From assembly GCA_003134765.1 (NCBI GenBank), contig PLCM01000018.1, positions 285,465 to 349,464 of the forward strand: a DNA stretch of 64,000 nt. The letters are read 5' to 3'. Shown here piece after piece: positions 18,599 to 26,501 of this stretch (position 1 is the first letter of the stretch; each line of letters begins with the position of its first letter). The stretch comes from Spartobacteria bacterium. Lineage in GTDB: Bacteria > Verrucomicrobiota > Verrucomicrobiia > Chthoniobacterales > UBA10450. Made by a program: the position numbers and the translations under genes. The notes beneath the pieces were generated by a model that worked only from the letters and a program-made list of their open reading frames with translations, did no database searches and was not told the origin of the DNA.

Positions 18599-19621
18599 AT
18601 GGTTCAACATTCCGATTTCGATGACCCCGGCGTCCGCGAAGTGATTGTCGTCGGCGGCGGCATCGCCGGGTTGTCCGCCGCGATTTATCTCGGTCGCGCC
18701 CAACGCGACACGCTCGTCATCGATTCCGGCCATTCGATGGCGAAATGGGAACCCGTGGTGGAAAATTATCTCGGTTTTCCGCGCGGCGTCGGCGGCGAAG
18801 AGCTTCTGAAGAACGGCACTTTCCAGGCGAAACGGCACGACGTCCGTTTTGTTCGCGACGAAATCACGAGCGTTTCCGCGGGGAAATCAGTCTTTGCCCT
18901 CAAAGGAAAAGAGAAAAGGTATCGGACCAGGCGGCTGCTGCTCGCGACCGGCATCTTTCATCGGCCACCCGAGATTCCCGGCGTAAAAGAGTGCCTCGGT
19001 CATAGCATGTTTTTCTGCAAAGATTGCGATGGCTACCGCGTTCGCGGAAAACGGATCGCGATTGTTGGCGCGAACAACGAAGCGGTCGAATACGCGCTGG
19101 GCATGCTCCATTATTCAGCGTGCGTGATCGTGGTCACGAACGGGGACCGGCCGCGCTGGGACAAACGCCACGCCCGCTGGCTGGACGAATACGAGATTCC
19201 CGTCGCGCGCCAACCGGTCCGCGACGTCGAGCATCGGAAGCGGAAGATCCGCGCGCTCGAATTTGCCGGGGAAAAGAGCGTGAAGATCGATTACCTTTTC
19301 ACCACTCGCGGCGACGTCTTCTACAACCAGCTCGCGAAAAAACTCGGTGCGAAGCTCGACTCAGACGGCCAGATCAAGGTCGATCAGTGCATGCGAACCA
19401 GCGTGCCACGCCTTTACGCCGCCGGTTGCGTCACGCCCGCGAATTGCCAGATGATTATCGCCGCCGGCCAGGGCGCCGCGGCCGCGCAGGCGATCAATCG
19501 CGATTTGTTTGAGGAATCGCTGGCCACGCATTCGCTTCAGCACTTTCGCGCCGCCCAGATCGACAAAGAGAAGACGGTGCCGGAAATTTCGAGGACAAAT
19601 CGGAAAGGCAGGAAAAAATAA
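18599..19621 (+). CDS. Thioredoxin-reductase-like FAD/NAD(P) oxidoreductase
   Basis: Flavoprotein of the low-molecular-weight thioredoxin reductase family, 340 residues. FAD-binding GGGIAGLSAAIYLGRA near residue 20, a redox pair in FFCKDCDGYRV near residue 142, the nucleotide-binding IVGANNEAVEYAL just after, and a C-terminal FAD contact (PRLYAAGCVTP). No thioredoxin gene is near. Its TAA overlaps the ATG of the ferritin-like gene by one base (TAATG at 19619-19623), so the two are probably made together. A reductant for ferritin iron is an attractive but unproved role. Confidence 0.85.
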   Translation: MVQHSDFDDPGVREVIVVGGGIAGLSAAIYLGRAQRDTLVIDSGHSMAKWEPVVENYLGFPRGVGGEELLKNGTFQAKRHDVRFVRDEITSVSAGKSVFALKGKEKRYRTRRLLLATGIFHRPPEIPGVKECLGHSMFFCKDCDGYRVRGKRIAIVGANNEAVEYALGMLHYSACVIVVTNGDRPRWDKRHARWLDEYEIPVARQPVRDVEHRKRKIRALEFAGEKSVKIDYLFTTRGDVFYNQLAKKLGAKLDSDGQIKVDQCMRTSVPRLYAAGCVTPANCQMIIAAGQGAAAAQAINRDLFEESLATHSLQHFRAAQIDKEKTVPEISRTNRKGRKK

Positions 19622-19932
19622 TGGGATTCGAACAATATCACGAACCTGCGAACGAACTCTCCGGGCGGACCCGGACGTTTGCCCGCATGATCACGTCGTT
19701 GGGGGAAGAGGCGGAAGCGATCAATTGGTATGAGCAGCGCATCTCGGTCGAGAAGGACAAGAGCGCTCGCGCCATCATGCAGAACGCGCAGAAGGAGGAA
19801 TTCAAGCATTTCTCCATGGACCTCGAATGGCTCTTCCGGGCAAAGCCGGAATGGCGCGAGATTGCCCAGGGCGTGCTCTTTAAGAAAGGCGACATCGTCG
19901 AGCACGCGGAAGAAGCCGAGGAAGAAGCATAG
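19621..19932 (+). CDS. EncFtn-type encapsulated-ferritin-like protein
   Basis: 103 residues predicted to form two helices that assemble into a ferroxidase, as in encapsulin-associated ferritin (EncFtn). The family pattern is present: HEP near the N-terminus, E32 in EEAEAINWYEQR, and E60/H63 in the KEEFKHFSMDLEWL helix, matching the metal ligands E32, E62 and H65 of the Rhodospirillum rubrum protein. The C-terminus ends AEEAEEEA and shows no encapsulin-targeting peptide, and there is no encapsulin gene in the window. Translationally coupled to the flavoprotein upstream. Confidence 0.8.
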   Translation: MGFEQYHEPANELSGRTRTFARMITSLGEEAEAINWYEQRISVEKDKSARAIMQNAQKEEFKHFSMDLEWLFRAKPEWREIAQGVLFKKGDIVEHAEEAEEEA

Positions 19933-19950
19933 CGGTAACCGCTTCCTCTT

Positions 19951-20095
19951 CTGTAGCCGCTTCGCTGTGCGAAGCGCGAGAGTTGCGTTGCCTTCGTTGT
20001 GAGCGCTGTAGTCGCGCCGCTCTGTCGGCGCAGCGTTCTCACACGGCGACGGAGCGCCGTGGCTACAGCGCTTTGATTGATCCGCGCGGCTACAG
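19951..20095. repeat. GTAG-plus-hairpin REP cluster
   Basis: Begins with GTAGCCGCTTCGC-TGT-GCGAAGCG, identical to the unit at 11818, then GTAGTCGCGCCGC with a CGGCG stem, and finishes with two inverted GGCTACAG ends. It fills the gap between the ferritin-like gene and the convergent GAF-domain gene. Confidence 0.75.
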
Positions 20096-20575
20096 TTTCG
20101 CGGAAATAATCCTGCCGATCGCCTGCAGGCCTTCCTCATCTTCGGCATCGAACCGATCCAGCTCGGGGCTGTCGACGTCGAGCACGCCCAGCAAATGCGA
20201 GTCGTCGCTCACCAGCGGGACGGCGATTTCCGATTTCGACGCTGTGTCACACGCGATGTGGCCGGGAAACTGATTCACGTCCGCGACGCGAATCGTCATT
20301 CGCTTTTCCGCAGCCGTTCCGACGACTCCGCGCCCGAACCCAATCCGAACACAGGCGGCCTGGCCTTGAAATGGGCCCAGGACCAGTTCGCCGCCTTTCA
20401 GCAAGTAAAAGCCGGCCCAGTTCAACCGCGGTATCGAGTGAAACAGAACTGCGGCGCAGTTGGCCATATTCGCGACTGGATCGGTCTCACCCTGAACGAG
20501 CGCCGCGATTTGCCGGGCCAGTTCACGATAAAGGTCGGATTTTGGTAACTCGCTAATGTCTGAACCTACAAACAT
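20090..20575 (-). CDS. Free methionine-(R)-sulfoxide reductase, GAF-domain type (fRMsr)
   Basis: Cytoplasmic enzyme of the YebR/fRMsr family that reduces free Met-R-sulfoxide. 161 residues form one GAF domain with the diagnostic stretches LNWAGFYLL, LGPFQGQAACVRI, GFGRGVVGTAA and FPGHIACDTASKSEI. Two of the three cysteines of the E. coli enzyme are present (in ACVRI and HIACD, the latter the catalytic one); the third (GVCG) is Val here. Its 3' end overlaps the edge of the REP cluster. Stands alone, but beside a redox/iron gene pair. Confidence 0.86.
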   Translation of the reverse strand: MFVGSDISELPKSDLYRELARQIAALVQGETDPVANMANCAAVLFHSIPRLNWAGFYLLKGGELVLGPFQGQAACVRIGFGRGVVGTAAEKRMTIRVADVNQFPGHIACDTASKSEIAVPLVSDDSHLLGVLDVDSPELDRFDAEDEEGLQAIGRIISAKL

Positions 20576-20626
20576 ACGGCCAACGTAAGCCCAATGGGCA
20601 GCAGTGTGAAATCGCTGGCCGATATT

Positions 20627-20709
20627 TGGTAGGGACGGCGCGCTGCGCCGTCCGCGCGAATGCGGAAATTGAAAAATTGTTTACGGACGCTGCAGCGCGG
20701 CGTCCCTCC
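20627..20709. repeat. REPIN of the GGTAGGGAC family, copy 1
   Basis: Two inverted arms. The left is the G-type hairpin GGACGGCGC-GCT-GCGCCGTCC after GGTAG; the right is an imperfect C-type arm (inverted GGACGCCGC-GCT-GCAGCGTCC). It sits between two minus-strand genes. Confidence 0.85.
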
Positions 20710-20715
20710 GACTCC

Positions 20716-21366
20716 TCAGGCCACCATCTCGTCGACCACGGCAAGGAAAGGATCGATGTCGAATGGCTTCGTCAGATAATTCCGCGCGCCGGCGGTGAGC
20801 AGGCGCTCGATCTGACTCGGCGTGGCGTCCGCGCTCAGAACAACGACCGGCACTTTGGCGGTGACCGGCTCTTTTTGCAGACGTCGCAAGACCTCCGACC
20901 CATGGATGTCCGGCAGGTTGAGATCGAGCAGGATCAGTTTCGGGGTATGCATCTGCGCCAGTTCCACGCCGCTTTCGCCTGAACGGGCGTGCATCAATTT
21001 CAGCGCGGGGCGAAATTCCAGAATCCGTTCGACCAGCGTAAAGTTGACCGGGTCGTCTTCGATATAGAGAACGTCACACGATGTGGTCGCGGCAGCGGCC
21101 AGCGCGGCTCCGGCTGACGCGTCGCTTGCGTCACCCTCGCCCAGTTCCTCGTTGATGACCCTAAGCAGATCGCGCGCGGCTTTCAAAATGTGTTGAACAT
21201 CCGAGTCCTTCGTGGCCGATCCGCCCGGTCGCAGGGACAGCAGTTCGGAAAATCCGATGATGGCGTTCAACGGCGCCCGCAGCTTCTGGTTCAGGTCAGC
21301 CCGAACGGCGCGTTCGTCGCGGACGGGCGTTTCGGAGGTCTCGGGGAGGGGACAGGGCTCGTTCAT
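20716..21366 (-). CDS. Response-regulator receiver protein with degenerate HisKA-like N-terminus
   Basis: 216 residues. Residues about 25-75 match the dimerisation/phosphoacceptor region of histidine kinases (NQKLRAPLNAIIGFSELL), but the His of the usual SHELRTPLN motif is Gln, and there is no ATPase domain. Residues about 93-216 form a receiver domain with the acidic pair IEDD, phosphoacceptor LLDLNLPD, VVLSADA and the KPFD lysine. It probably senses through dimerisation and receives phosphate from another kinase. Lies upstream of the pilus retraction ATPase on the same strand, so a motility link is possible. Confidence 0.82.
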   Translation of the reverse strand: MNEPCPLPETSETPVRDERAVRADLNQKLRAPLNAIIGFSELLSLRPGGSATKDSDVQHILKAARDLLRVINEELGEGDASDASAGAALAAAATTSCDVLYIEDDPVNFTLVERILEFRPALKLMHARSGESGVELAQMHTPKLILLDLNLPDIHGSEVLRRLQKEPVTAKVPVVVLSADATPSQIERLLTAGARNYLTKPFDIDPFLAVVDEMVA

Positions 21367-21402
21367 ACGTTCATCTTTCTAAGGATAAATAGCAGGTTGT
21401 GT

Positions 21403-22581
21403 TCACGCGGCCGACCAAACTTTCGGCTCCGATTCCGCTTCCAACCGCAAACCGGAAGGCTCTTCGAAGCTGAGGTTCCGGAGCTTTTTCAACATGTCGA
21501 TGTCCCGGCGCATCTTGTTTTTGTGGGCGCAGAATATGAGAGCGGTCTCGTCGCTAATGAGCTCCGCCTTGTAAGCCTTCAGCAGGGACTGGTCGAAGCT
21601 GTGCCAGCCGAGCGTGTCGCCCGCCTCGATGATTTCCTGGAAGGTGCGGTTCTCGCTCTCACCGTAGAGCAGGGTCTCGCGCGTCCGCAGGCTGCTCCCC
21701 ATGATTTCAGAAACGAGCAACCGGCCGCCGTTTATCTTGTTCACGAGCCGTTGACTGACGACGTAGCGGATCGTGTCCGCCAACCGCTGCCGCAGTTGTT
21801 GCTCTTCGTCTTTGGCGAACATGCCGAGGATGCGGTTGATGGTCTGGCCGGCATTGATCGTGTGCATCGTGGTGAAGACGATGTGGCCGGTCTCCGATGC
21901 GGTCATCGCGATCTCCATCGTCGCGCGGTCGCGAATCTCGCCGACCAGGATTGCTTTCGGCGCCTGCCGGAGGGCCGCGCGCAAACCGCCGGCGAAATCC
22001 GGAAAGTCTTTTCCGAGCTGGCGCTGATTGAAAAGCGCCTGTTTGTGCGGATGCAGGAACTCGATGGGGTCTTCGAGGGTCAGGATGTGGACCTTTTGCG
22101 TTTCGTTCAACTCATTCAACATCGCGGCGAGGGTGGTCGTCTTGCCGTTGCCCGTGGCGCCTGTGACGAAAATGATTCCGTTTTTTTCCCGGATCATGTC
22201 TCGGAAAATTGGCGGCAGCCCGAGCTGATCGAGCGTTGGAATCTCGGTCTGCAACTTCCGCATGACGATGGCGGGTCGCCCATTCTGCTTGAAAATGTTC
22301 ACGCGCATCCGGGCGAGATCGGCCAGGGCATAGCTGCAGTCGCACGAGCCGTTCTTCGCCAGATCGTCCTTGAGCCGCTCGTCGCCCTGCATCACATGGT
22401 CGGCGATTTGATCGATCTGGATGGAATCCAATACCCCCGTCGGCGTATCGATCGGGAATTCCTCCAGGACGCCGTGCTCCTCCACGACAGGCGGTTTGCC
22501 GACAGCGAAGAGCAGGTCGGAGACGCCTTCGCTGCTGCTGATCATCGCTGAAAGCAGAGCATCTATGAGTTGTTTATTCAC
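21403..22581 (-). CDS. pilT: PilT/PilU-family type IV pilus retraction ATPase
   Basis: Hexameric ATPase that retracts type IV pili. Walker A GATGNGKTTT, Walker B LVGEIRD and a His-box TTMHTINAG are present. The GTG at 22579-22581 (VNKQLIDALLSAM...SDLLFAVG) gives the normal PilT N-terminus, about 392 residues; the frame stays open to 22659 but that part looks non-coding. The C-terminal end, about 60 residues past the ATPase core, is closer to PilU-like proteins. The assembly ATPase and MglAB switch are encoded 25 kb away (47651-52723). Confidence 0.87.
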   Translation of the reverse strand: MNKQLIDALLSAMISSSEGVSDLLFAVGKPPVVEEHGVLEEFPIDTPTGVLDSIQIDQIADHVMQGDERLKDDLAKNGSCDCSYALADLARMRVNIFKQNGRPAIVMRKLQTEIPTLDQLGLPPIFRDMIREKNGIIFVTGATGNGKTTTLAAMLNELNETQKVHILTLEDPIEFLHPHKQALFNQRQLGKDFPDFAGGLRAALRQAPKAILVGEIRDRATMEIAMTASETGHIVFTTMHTINAGQTINRILGMFAKDEEQQLRQRLADTIRYVVSQRLVNKINGGRLLVSEIMGSSLRTRETLLYGESENRTFQEIIEAGDTLGWHSFDQSLLKAYKAELISDETALIFCAHKNKMRRDIDMLKKLRNLSFEEPSGLRLEAESEPKVWSAA

Positions 22582-22764
22582 GAAAAGCCGGAGAAGCCGA
22601 TATTCAATTAGCGAGAAACGTGCCCCGACCCCGGGGACGGTCCCCTCAAATTGAGGCACGCAAATTCCCCTGGTGGCGCGATTTTTACGGGAGGATGCGC
22701 ATTCTTCTCAAAAAGGCGCTTTTCACTTGAAAACTTTGCCCTGATATTCAGTTTCAATCCGCTT

Positions 22765-24657
22765 ATGGACGCATCCTCTGGCCTCGCCACCCATCCGCAC
22801 GCCGAACACGATCCTCACGGTCACGACGCCGGGCACGATCATCACGAGTTGCCCTTCTGGCGAAAGTACATCATCTCGACCGACCATAAGGTGATCGGCA
22901 TCCAGTACGGGATCAGCGGCCTCATTTTCCTCTTCTTCGGTTTCTCGCTCATGATGCTGATGCGCTGGCAGCTGGCCTATCCCGGCCAGGCGCTGCCCCT
23001 TATTGGCAATGCCCTTGGAAATCTCTTTGGGCCAGGCAGCATGCCCGACGGCAAGATGACGCCGGAGTTTTACAATTCGTTAGGCGCGATGCACGGCACG
23101 ATCATGATCTTTCTCGGGATCGTCCCGATCGCGTTTGCGGCCTTTGGCAATTTCGTCGTGCCGCTCCAGATCGGCGCGCCGGACATGACTTTTCCGAAGA
23201 TCAACATGGCGAGCTACCAGGCCTTTTTCATCGGTGGCATCGTGATGCTGACCAGCTTTTTCGTTCCGGGCGGAGCAGCCAAGGGCGGCTGGACCTCCTA
23301 TACGCCGCTGGCGGTCATCGCCGACAAGGGCCCGACCTACGATCCATTCTGGAACGGCCAGACGCTTTGGCTGGTTGGCTTCATTTTCCTGATTACTTCG
23401 TCGCTCCTCGGGGCGGTCAATTTCATCGCAACCATCATTCAATTGCGCGCCAAGGGGATGACCTGGATGCGGCTCCCTTTCTTTGTCTGGGCCCAATTCG
23501 TCACCGCGTTCCTGCTCCTCCTGGCATTTCCTCCACTTGAGTCAGCGGTAGTGATGCAATTGATGGATCGCGTCGCCGGCACCAGCTTTTTCATGCCGAG
23601 CGGGCTCGTCGTGAACGGCCAGGCGTTGCACATCAGCGGCGGCGGCAGTCCCCTTCTCTGGCAGCATTTGTTCTGGTTCCTCGGGCACCCGGAAGTCTAC
23701 GTCCTGATCCTTCCCGGCATGGGCATCGTGGCCGAGATCATCGCGAACAACACCCGGAAGCCACTCTGGGGTTATAAATCGCTCGTCTTCGCCGCCCTGG
23801 TTCTTGGATTTCTCTCCTTCATCGTCTGGGCCCATCACATGTGGCTCACCGGGATGGGCTCCGTCGTCAGCGCCTTTTTCCAGACGACCACGATGATCAT
23901 TTCCATCCCGTCCGTCATCATCCTGAGCGCGTTCTTTATTTCGCTCTGGGGCGGTTCGATCCGGTTCAACGTCCCGATGCTCTTCGCCACCGCCTTCCTT
24001 CCGATGTTCGGGATCGGTGGGCTTACCGGAATTCCGCTCGCGTTTAATTCCGCCGATCTTTACCTGCACGATACCTATTACGTCATCGCGCATTTCCATT
24101 ACATCGTCGCGCCCGGCACCATCTTCGCGGTCTTCGCCGGAATTTATTTCTGGTTCCCGAAAGCGACCGGCCGGCGGATGAGCGAGTTCTGGGGCAAGGT
24201 CCATTTCTGGCCTTCGCTCATCTGCATGAACATCATCTTTTTGCCGATGTTCCTCCAGGGAATGCTCGGCATGCACCGCCGTTGGTACGATGGGGGTCAG
24301 GGCTGGACCCTGGCAGGGGAAAAAGTCTGGGGCTTGAGCGGGTTCCAATGGAATACGCCGATCTCGATTGCTGCCTGGACGATGGGCCTGGCCCAAATTC
24401 CATTCATCATCAATTTCTTCTGGAGCATCAAGCGTGGCCAGAAAGTGAATGACAATCCCTGGGAGGCGACGACCCTCGAATGGACCGCGCCCTCCCCGCC
24501 GCCTCACGGAAATTTCGCCACCACCCCGAATGTCTACCGCGGGCCGTATGAATACAGCCTGCCCGGCCGCGAGGCGGATTTCACCATGCAAAGCGAACCC
24601 ATGACTGAGAGCGATCGCAAAGCCTACGAAGCTGCCGCCGCGGCGGGAGTCCACTAA
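22765..24657 (+). CDS. ctaD: aa3-type cytochrome c oxidase subunit I
   Basis: Catalytic subunit of an A-family haem-copper oxidase, 630 residues. All ligands are visible: haem a His in GAMHGTIMIFLG, CuB His and cross-linked Tyr in GHPEVYVLIL, the CuB pair in VWAHHMW, and the haem His pair in VIAHFHYI. The N-terminus is His-rich (HAEHDPHGHDAGHDHHE), which could bind metal. The start at 22765 follows the in-frame M before DASSGL; the longer frame has no support. First gene of a nine-gene operon. Confidence 0.95.
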   Translation: MDASSGLATHPHAEHDPHGHDAGHDHHELPFWRKYIISTDHKVIGIQYGISGLIFLFFGFSLMMLMRWQLAYPGQALPLIGNALGNLFGPGSMPDGKMTPEFYNSLGAMHGTIMIFLGIVPIAFAAFGNFVVPLQIGAPDMTFPKINMASYQAFFIGGIVMLTSFFVPGGAAKGGWTSYTPLAVIADKGPTYDPFWNGQTLWLVGFIFLITSSLLGAVNFIATIIQLRAKGMTWMRLPFFVWAQFVTAFLLLLAFPPLESAVVMQLMDRVAGTSFFMPSGLVVNGQALHISGGGSPLLWQHLFWFLGHPEVYVLILPGMGIVAEIIANNTRKPLWGYKSLVFAALVLGFLSFIVWAHHMWLTGMGSVVSAFFQTTTMIISIPSVIILSAFFISLWGGSIRFNVPMLFATAFLPMFGIGGLTGIPLAFNSADLYLHDTYYVIAHFHYIVAPGTIFAVFAGIYFWFPKATGRRMSEFWGKVHFWPSLICMNIIFLPMFLQGMLGMHRRWYDGGQGWTLAGEKVWGLSGFQWNTPISIAAWTMGLAQIPFIINFFWSIKRGQKVNDNPWEATTLEWTAPSPPPHGNFATTPNVYRGPYEYSLPGREADFTMQSEPMTESDRKAYEAAAAAGVH

Positions 24658-24665
24658 TTGCCGCC

Positions 24666-25541
24666 GTGGAAATTCCTTACACCGTAACGGCCCGTCCCGA
24701 TACCGGCCTTTGGAACGCCAAGGTCGGCATCTGGCTTTTCCTCGCCTCGGAAGTGATGCTCTTCGGCGGGCTTTTCTCCGCCTACGTCTTTTTGCGCCTC
24801 GACGCCGATCCCGGCGCGTGGCCGCACGGCCTCCTTAACGTCCCGGTCGGGACCATGAATACCGCGATCCTGATCGCCTCCTCGGTTACGGTCGTGATGG
24901 CGTGGGCTTCGTTGAAGATGCGGAAGTTCCGCGCTTACTGGTGGTACATGCTGGTGACCATCCTGTGCGGCGTCATCTTTCTCGCCGTAAAGCTCGTCTA
25001 CGAATGGCCGCAGAAATTCGACCACTTCGGCGCGTTCATTAAGAAGGACAAACTCGAGAAGTACGAGAAATATCTTGGGAACCATCACCTCGCGGAAAAG
25101 GGACTGGCCCCGCGCACCGAGGTCAGCGGTCACCTTCACAATAAGGAAGCGCTCCACGACGAGAGCGTGAAGGAGTACGAGATCGCGATGGACCCGGTCA
25201 ACGCCGACCCGACCAATCCCGCGATGGATCGCCCGCATTTCCTTTACGTTCCGCCGACGGACAAGATCGCCACGATTGAAAAGGAAGATGTCGAGTATGC
25301 GAACATGTTTCTGCCGAAACACAGCGCCTACTTCGCGAGCTATTTCACGATCACCGGACTCCACGGCGCGCACGTCCTCGGCGGCGTGATTGTCTTCACC
25401 TATCTCTGGCTGCCGGTCGGGACAAAACTTTACAAACGAAATCCCGAGCATCTCGCCAACCGCGTCGAGGTCGCCGGCTTGTTCTGGCATTTTGTCGACC
25501 TGGTCTGGATCTTCGTGTTTCCGCTCTTTTATTTGCTGTGA
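24666..25541 (+). CDS. ctaE: Cytochrome c oxidase subunit III
   Basis: Membrane subunit III of aa3 oxidase, 291 residues, starting at GTG eight bases after ctaD. Typical blocks are GIWLFLASEVMLFGGLFSAYV near the N-terminus and HGAHVLGG and GLFWHFVDLVWI near the C-terminus. A soluble insert of about 100 residues, rich in charged residues, lies between the third and fourth helices and is longer than in most homologues. Confidence 0.92.
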   Translation: MEIPYTVTARPDTGLWNAKVGIWLFLASEVMLFGGLFSAYVFLRLDADPGAWPHGLLNVPVGTMNTAILIASSVTVVMAWASLKMRKFRAYWWYMLVTILCGVIFLAVKLVYEWPQKFDHFGAFIKKDKLEKYEKYLGNHHLAEKGLAPRTEVSGHLHNKEALHDESVKEYEIAMDPVNADPTNPAMDRPHFLYVPPTDKIATIEKEDVEYANMFLPKHSAYFASYFTITGLHGAHVLGGVIVFTYLWLPVGTKLYKRNPEHLANRVEVAGLFWHFVDLVWIFVFPLFYLL

Positions 25542-25574
25542 CCACCATGCGAAAAGAAATACTCCGCTCATTGA

Positions 25575-25658
25575 TGGTAGGGACGCCGCGCTGCGGCGTC
25601 CGTCTCCAAGGCTGGCCGCAACTCAATGGCGCGGACGGCGCAGCGCACCGTCCCTACC
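25575..25658. repeat. REPIN of the GGTAGGGAC family, copy 2
   Basis: C-type left arm GGACGCCGC-GCT-GCGGCGTCC, G-type right arm with one base change. It fills most of the gap between subunits III and IV and ends one base before the subunit IV start, so no Shine-Dalgarno sequence remains. Confidence 0.85.
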
Positions 25659-25659
25659 G

Positions 25660-26034
25660 ATGATGAACGAAACCGACGAAACGATTACCGGCGAGATCGC
25701 GCCCGTTCCCGCAAACGGGCACGCGGAGCACGACGAACATGTAGCGCATAACGTGGCGAAGCATATCCGCGGATATCTCCTGGTCGGGCTGACGCTGCTG
25801 ACTTTCACGGGAATTACCGTGGGCCTTTCCTACATCAATTTCGGAACGCAGAAGGCGAACGTCGCTATCGCGATGCTCGTGGCCACGTTCAAGGCCGGCC
25901 TCGTCGCGGCAATCTTCATGCACCTCTGGAGCGAGAAGCGGATGATTTACCGCATCCTCATGTTCACGGCTTTTTTCGTTCTCGGACTTTTCTTTCTCAT
26001 TTATCTTGCCTGGTACGATCCGATCACCCGCTAA
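25660..26034 (+). CDS. Cytochrome c oxidase subunit IV-like protein
   Basis: 124 residues with three hydrophobic helices after a hydrophilic N-terminus. The pattern (LVGLTLLTFTGITVGLSYI, then AMLVATFKAGLVAAIFMHLWSE and a third helix) matches the prokaryotic COX4/CtaF family. Two adjacent ATGs (25660 and 25663) start directly after a REPIN. Followed without a gap by the next gene. Confidence 0.85.
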   Translation: MMNETDETITGEIAPVPANGHAEHDEHVAHNVAKHIRGYLLVGLTLLTFTGITVGLSYINFGTQKANVAIAMLVATFKAGLVAAIFMHLWSEKRMIYRILMFTAFFVLGLFFLIYLAWYDPITR

Positions 26035-26244
26035 ATGTCGCTCAAAGGTTTCCATATCGTCTTCATCACGCTCTCGACCGTCCTCGCCCTGGGCGCCGGC
26101 GCCTGGTGCCTTTGGATCGATTCGATGCACGGCACCCCGGCCTTTCGAGTCGGCGCGATCGGCTCGTTCGTGGCCGCGCTCGGGTTGATCAGCTACGGCA
26201 TCTGGTTCTATCGGAAAATGAAACGGCTCCGCATCATCACATGA
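26035..26244 (+). CDS. Small membrane protein of the oxidase operon
   Basis: 69 residues, two predicted membrane helices (about 5-26 and 39-60) and a basic C-terminus (RKMKRLR). It starts at the base after the previous stop and overlaps the next gene by four bases, so it is a real operon member. No family recognised; probably an accessory subunit or assembly factor. Confidence 0.7.
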   Translation: MSLKGFHIVFITLSTVLALGAGAWCLWIDSMHGTPAFRVGAIGSFVAALGLISYGIWFYRKMKRLRIIT

Positions 26245-26501
26245 AGGCGCGTCTGATTCTTGGTATTTGTCTGTTTCTCGGAAGCTCGGTGGGACAGGCG
26301 CTCGCCTGCTCGCAATGTTTCGGAGCGAGAGACGCGAAAAGCACCGAGCACATGGCCGTCGCCATCTGGGTGATGATGGGCGTCATCATGTCCGTCATGG
26401 GCGGCGTCGGTGCGTTTAGTTTTCATCTCTGGCGCCACGCGAACACGCCGCTCGAGCCGCATCAACAGCTCACCGACGAGGATTTGAAGCCGTATGAATA
26501 G
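26241..26501 (+). CDS. Small exported or membrane protein with CSQC motif
   Basis: 86 residues: N-terminal signal/helix (ARLILGICLFLGSSVGQALA), then CSQCFGARDAKS, a second helix (AVAIWVMMGVIMSVMGGVGAF) and a polar tail. The Cys pair just after the signal, on the periplasmic side, could bind copper or haem or form a disulfide. Overlaps both neighbours (ATGA with the gene before, eight bases with ctaC). Function unknown; copper delivery to CuA is a guess. Confidence 0.68.
   Translation: MKARLILGICLFLGSSVGQALACSQCFGARDAKSTEHMAVAIWVMMGVIMSVMGGVGAFSFHLWRHANTPLEPHQQLTDEDLKPYE

Noticed and set aside
19621..19932. Possible classical ferritin, bacterioferritin or rubrerythrin
   Set aside because: Too short (103 residues, two helices) and with the EncFtn ligand spacing instead of a four-helix pattern.
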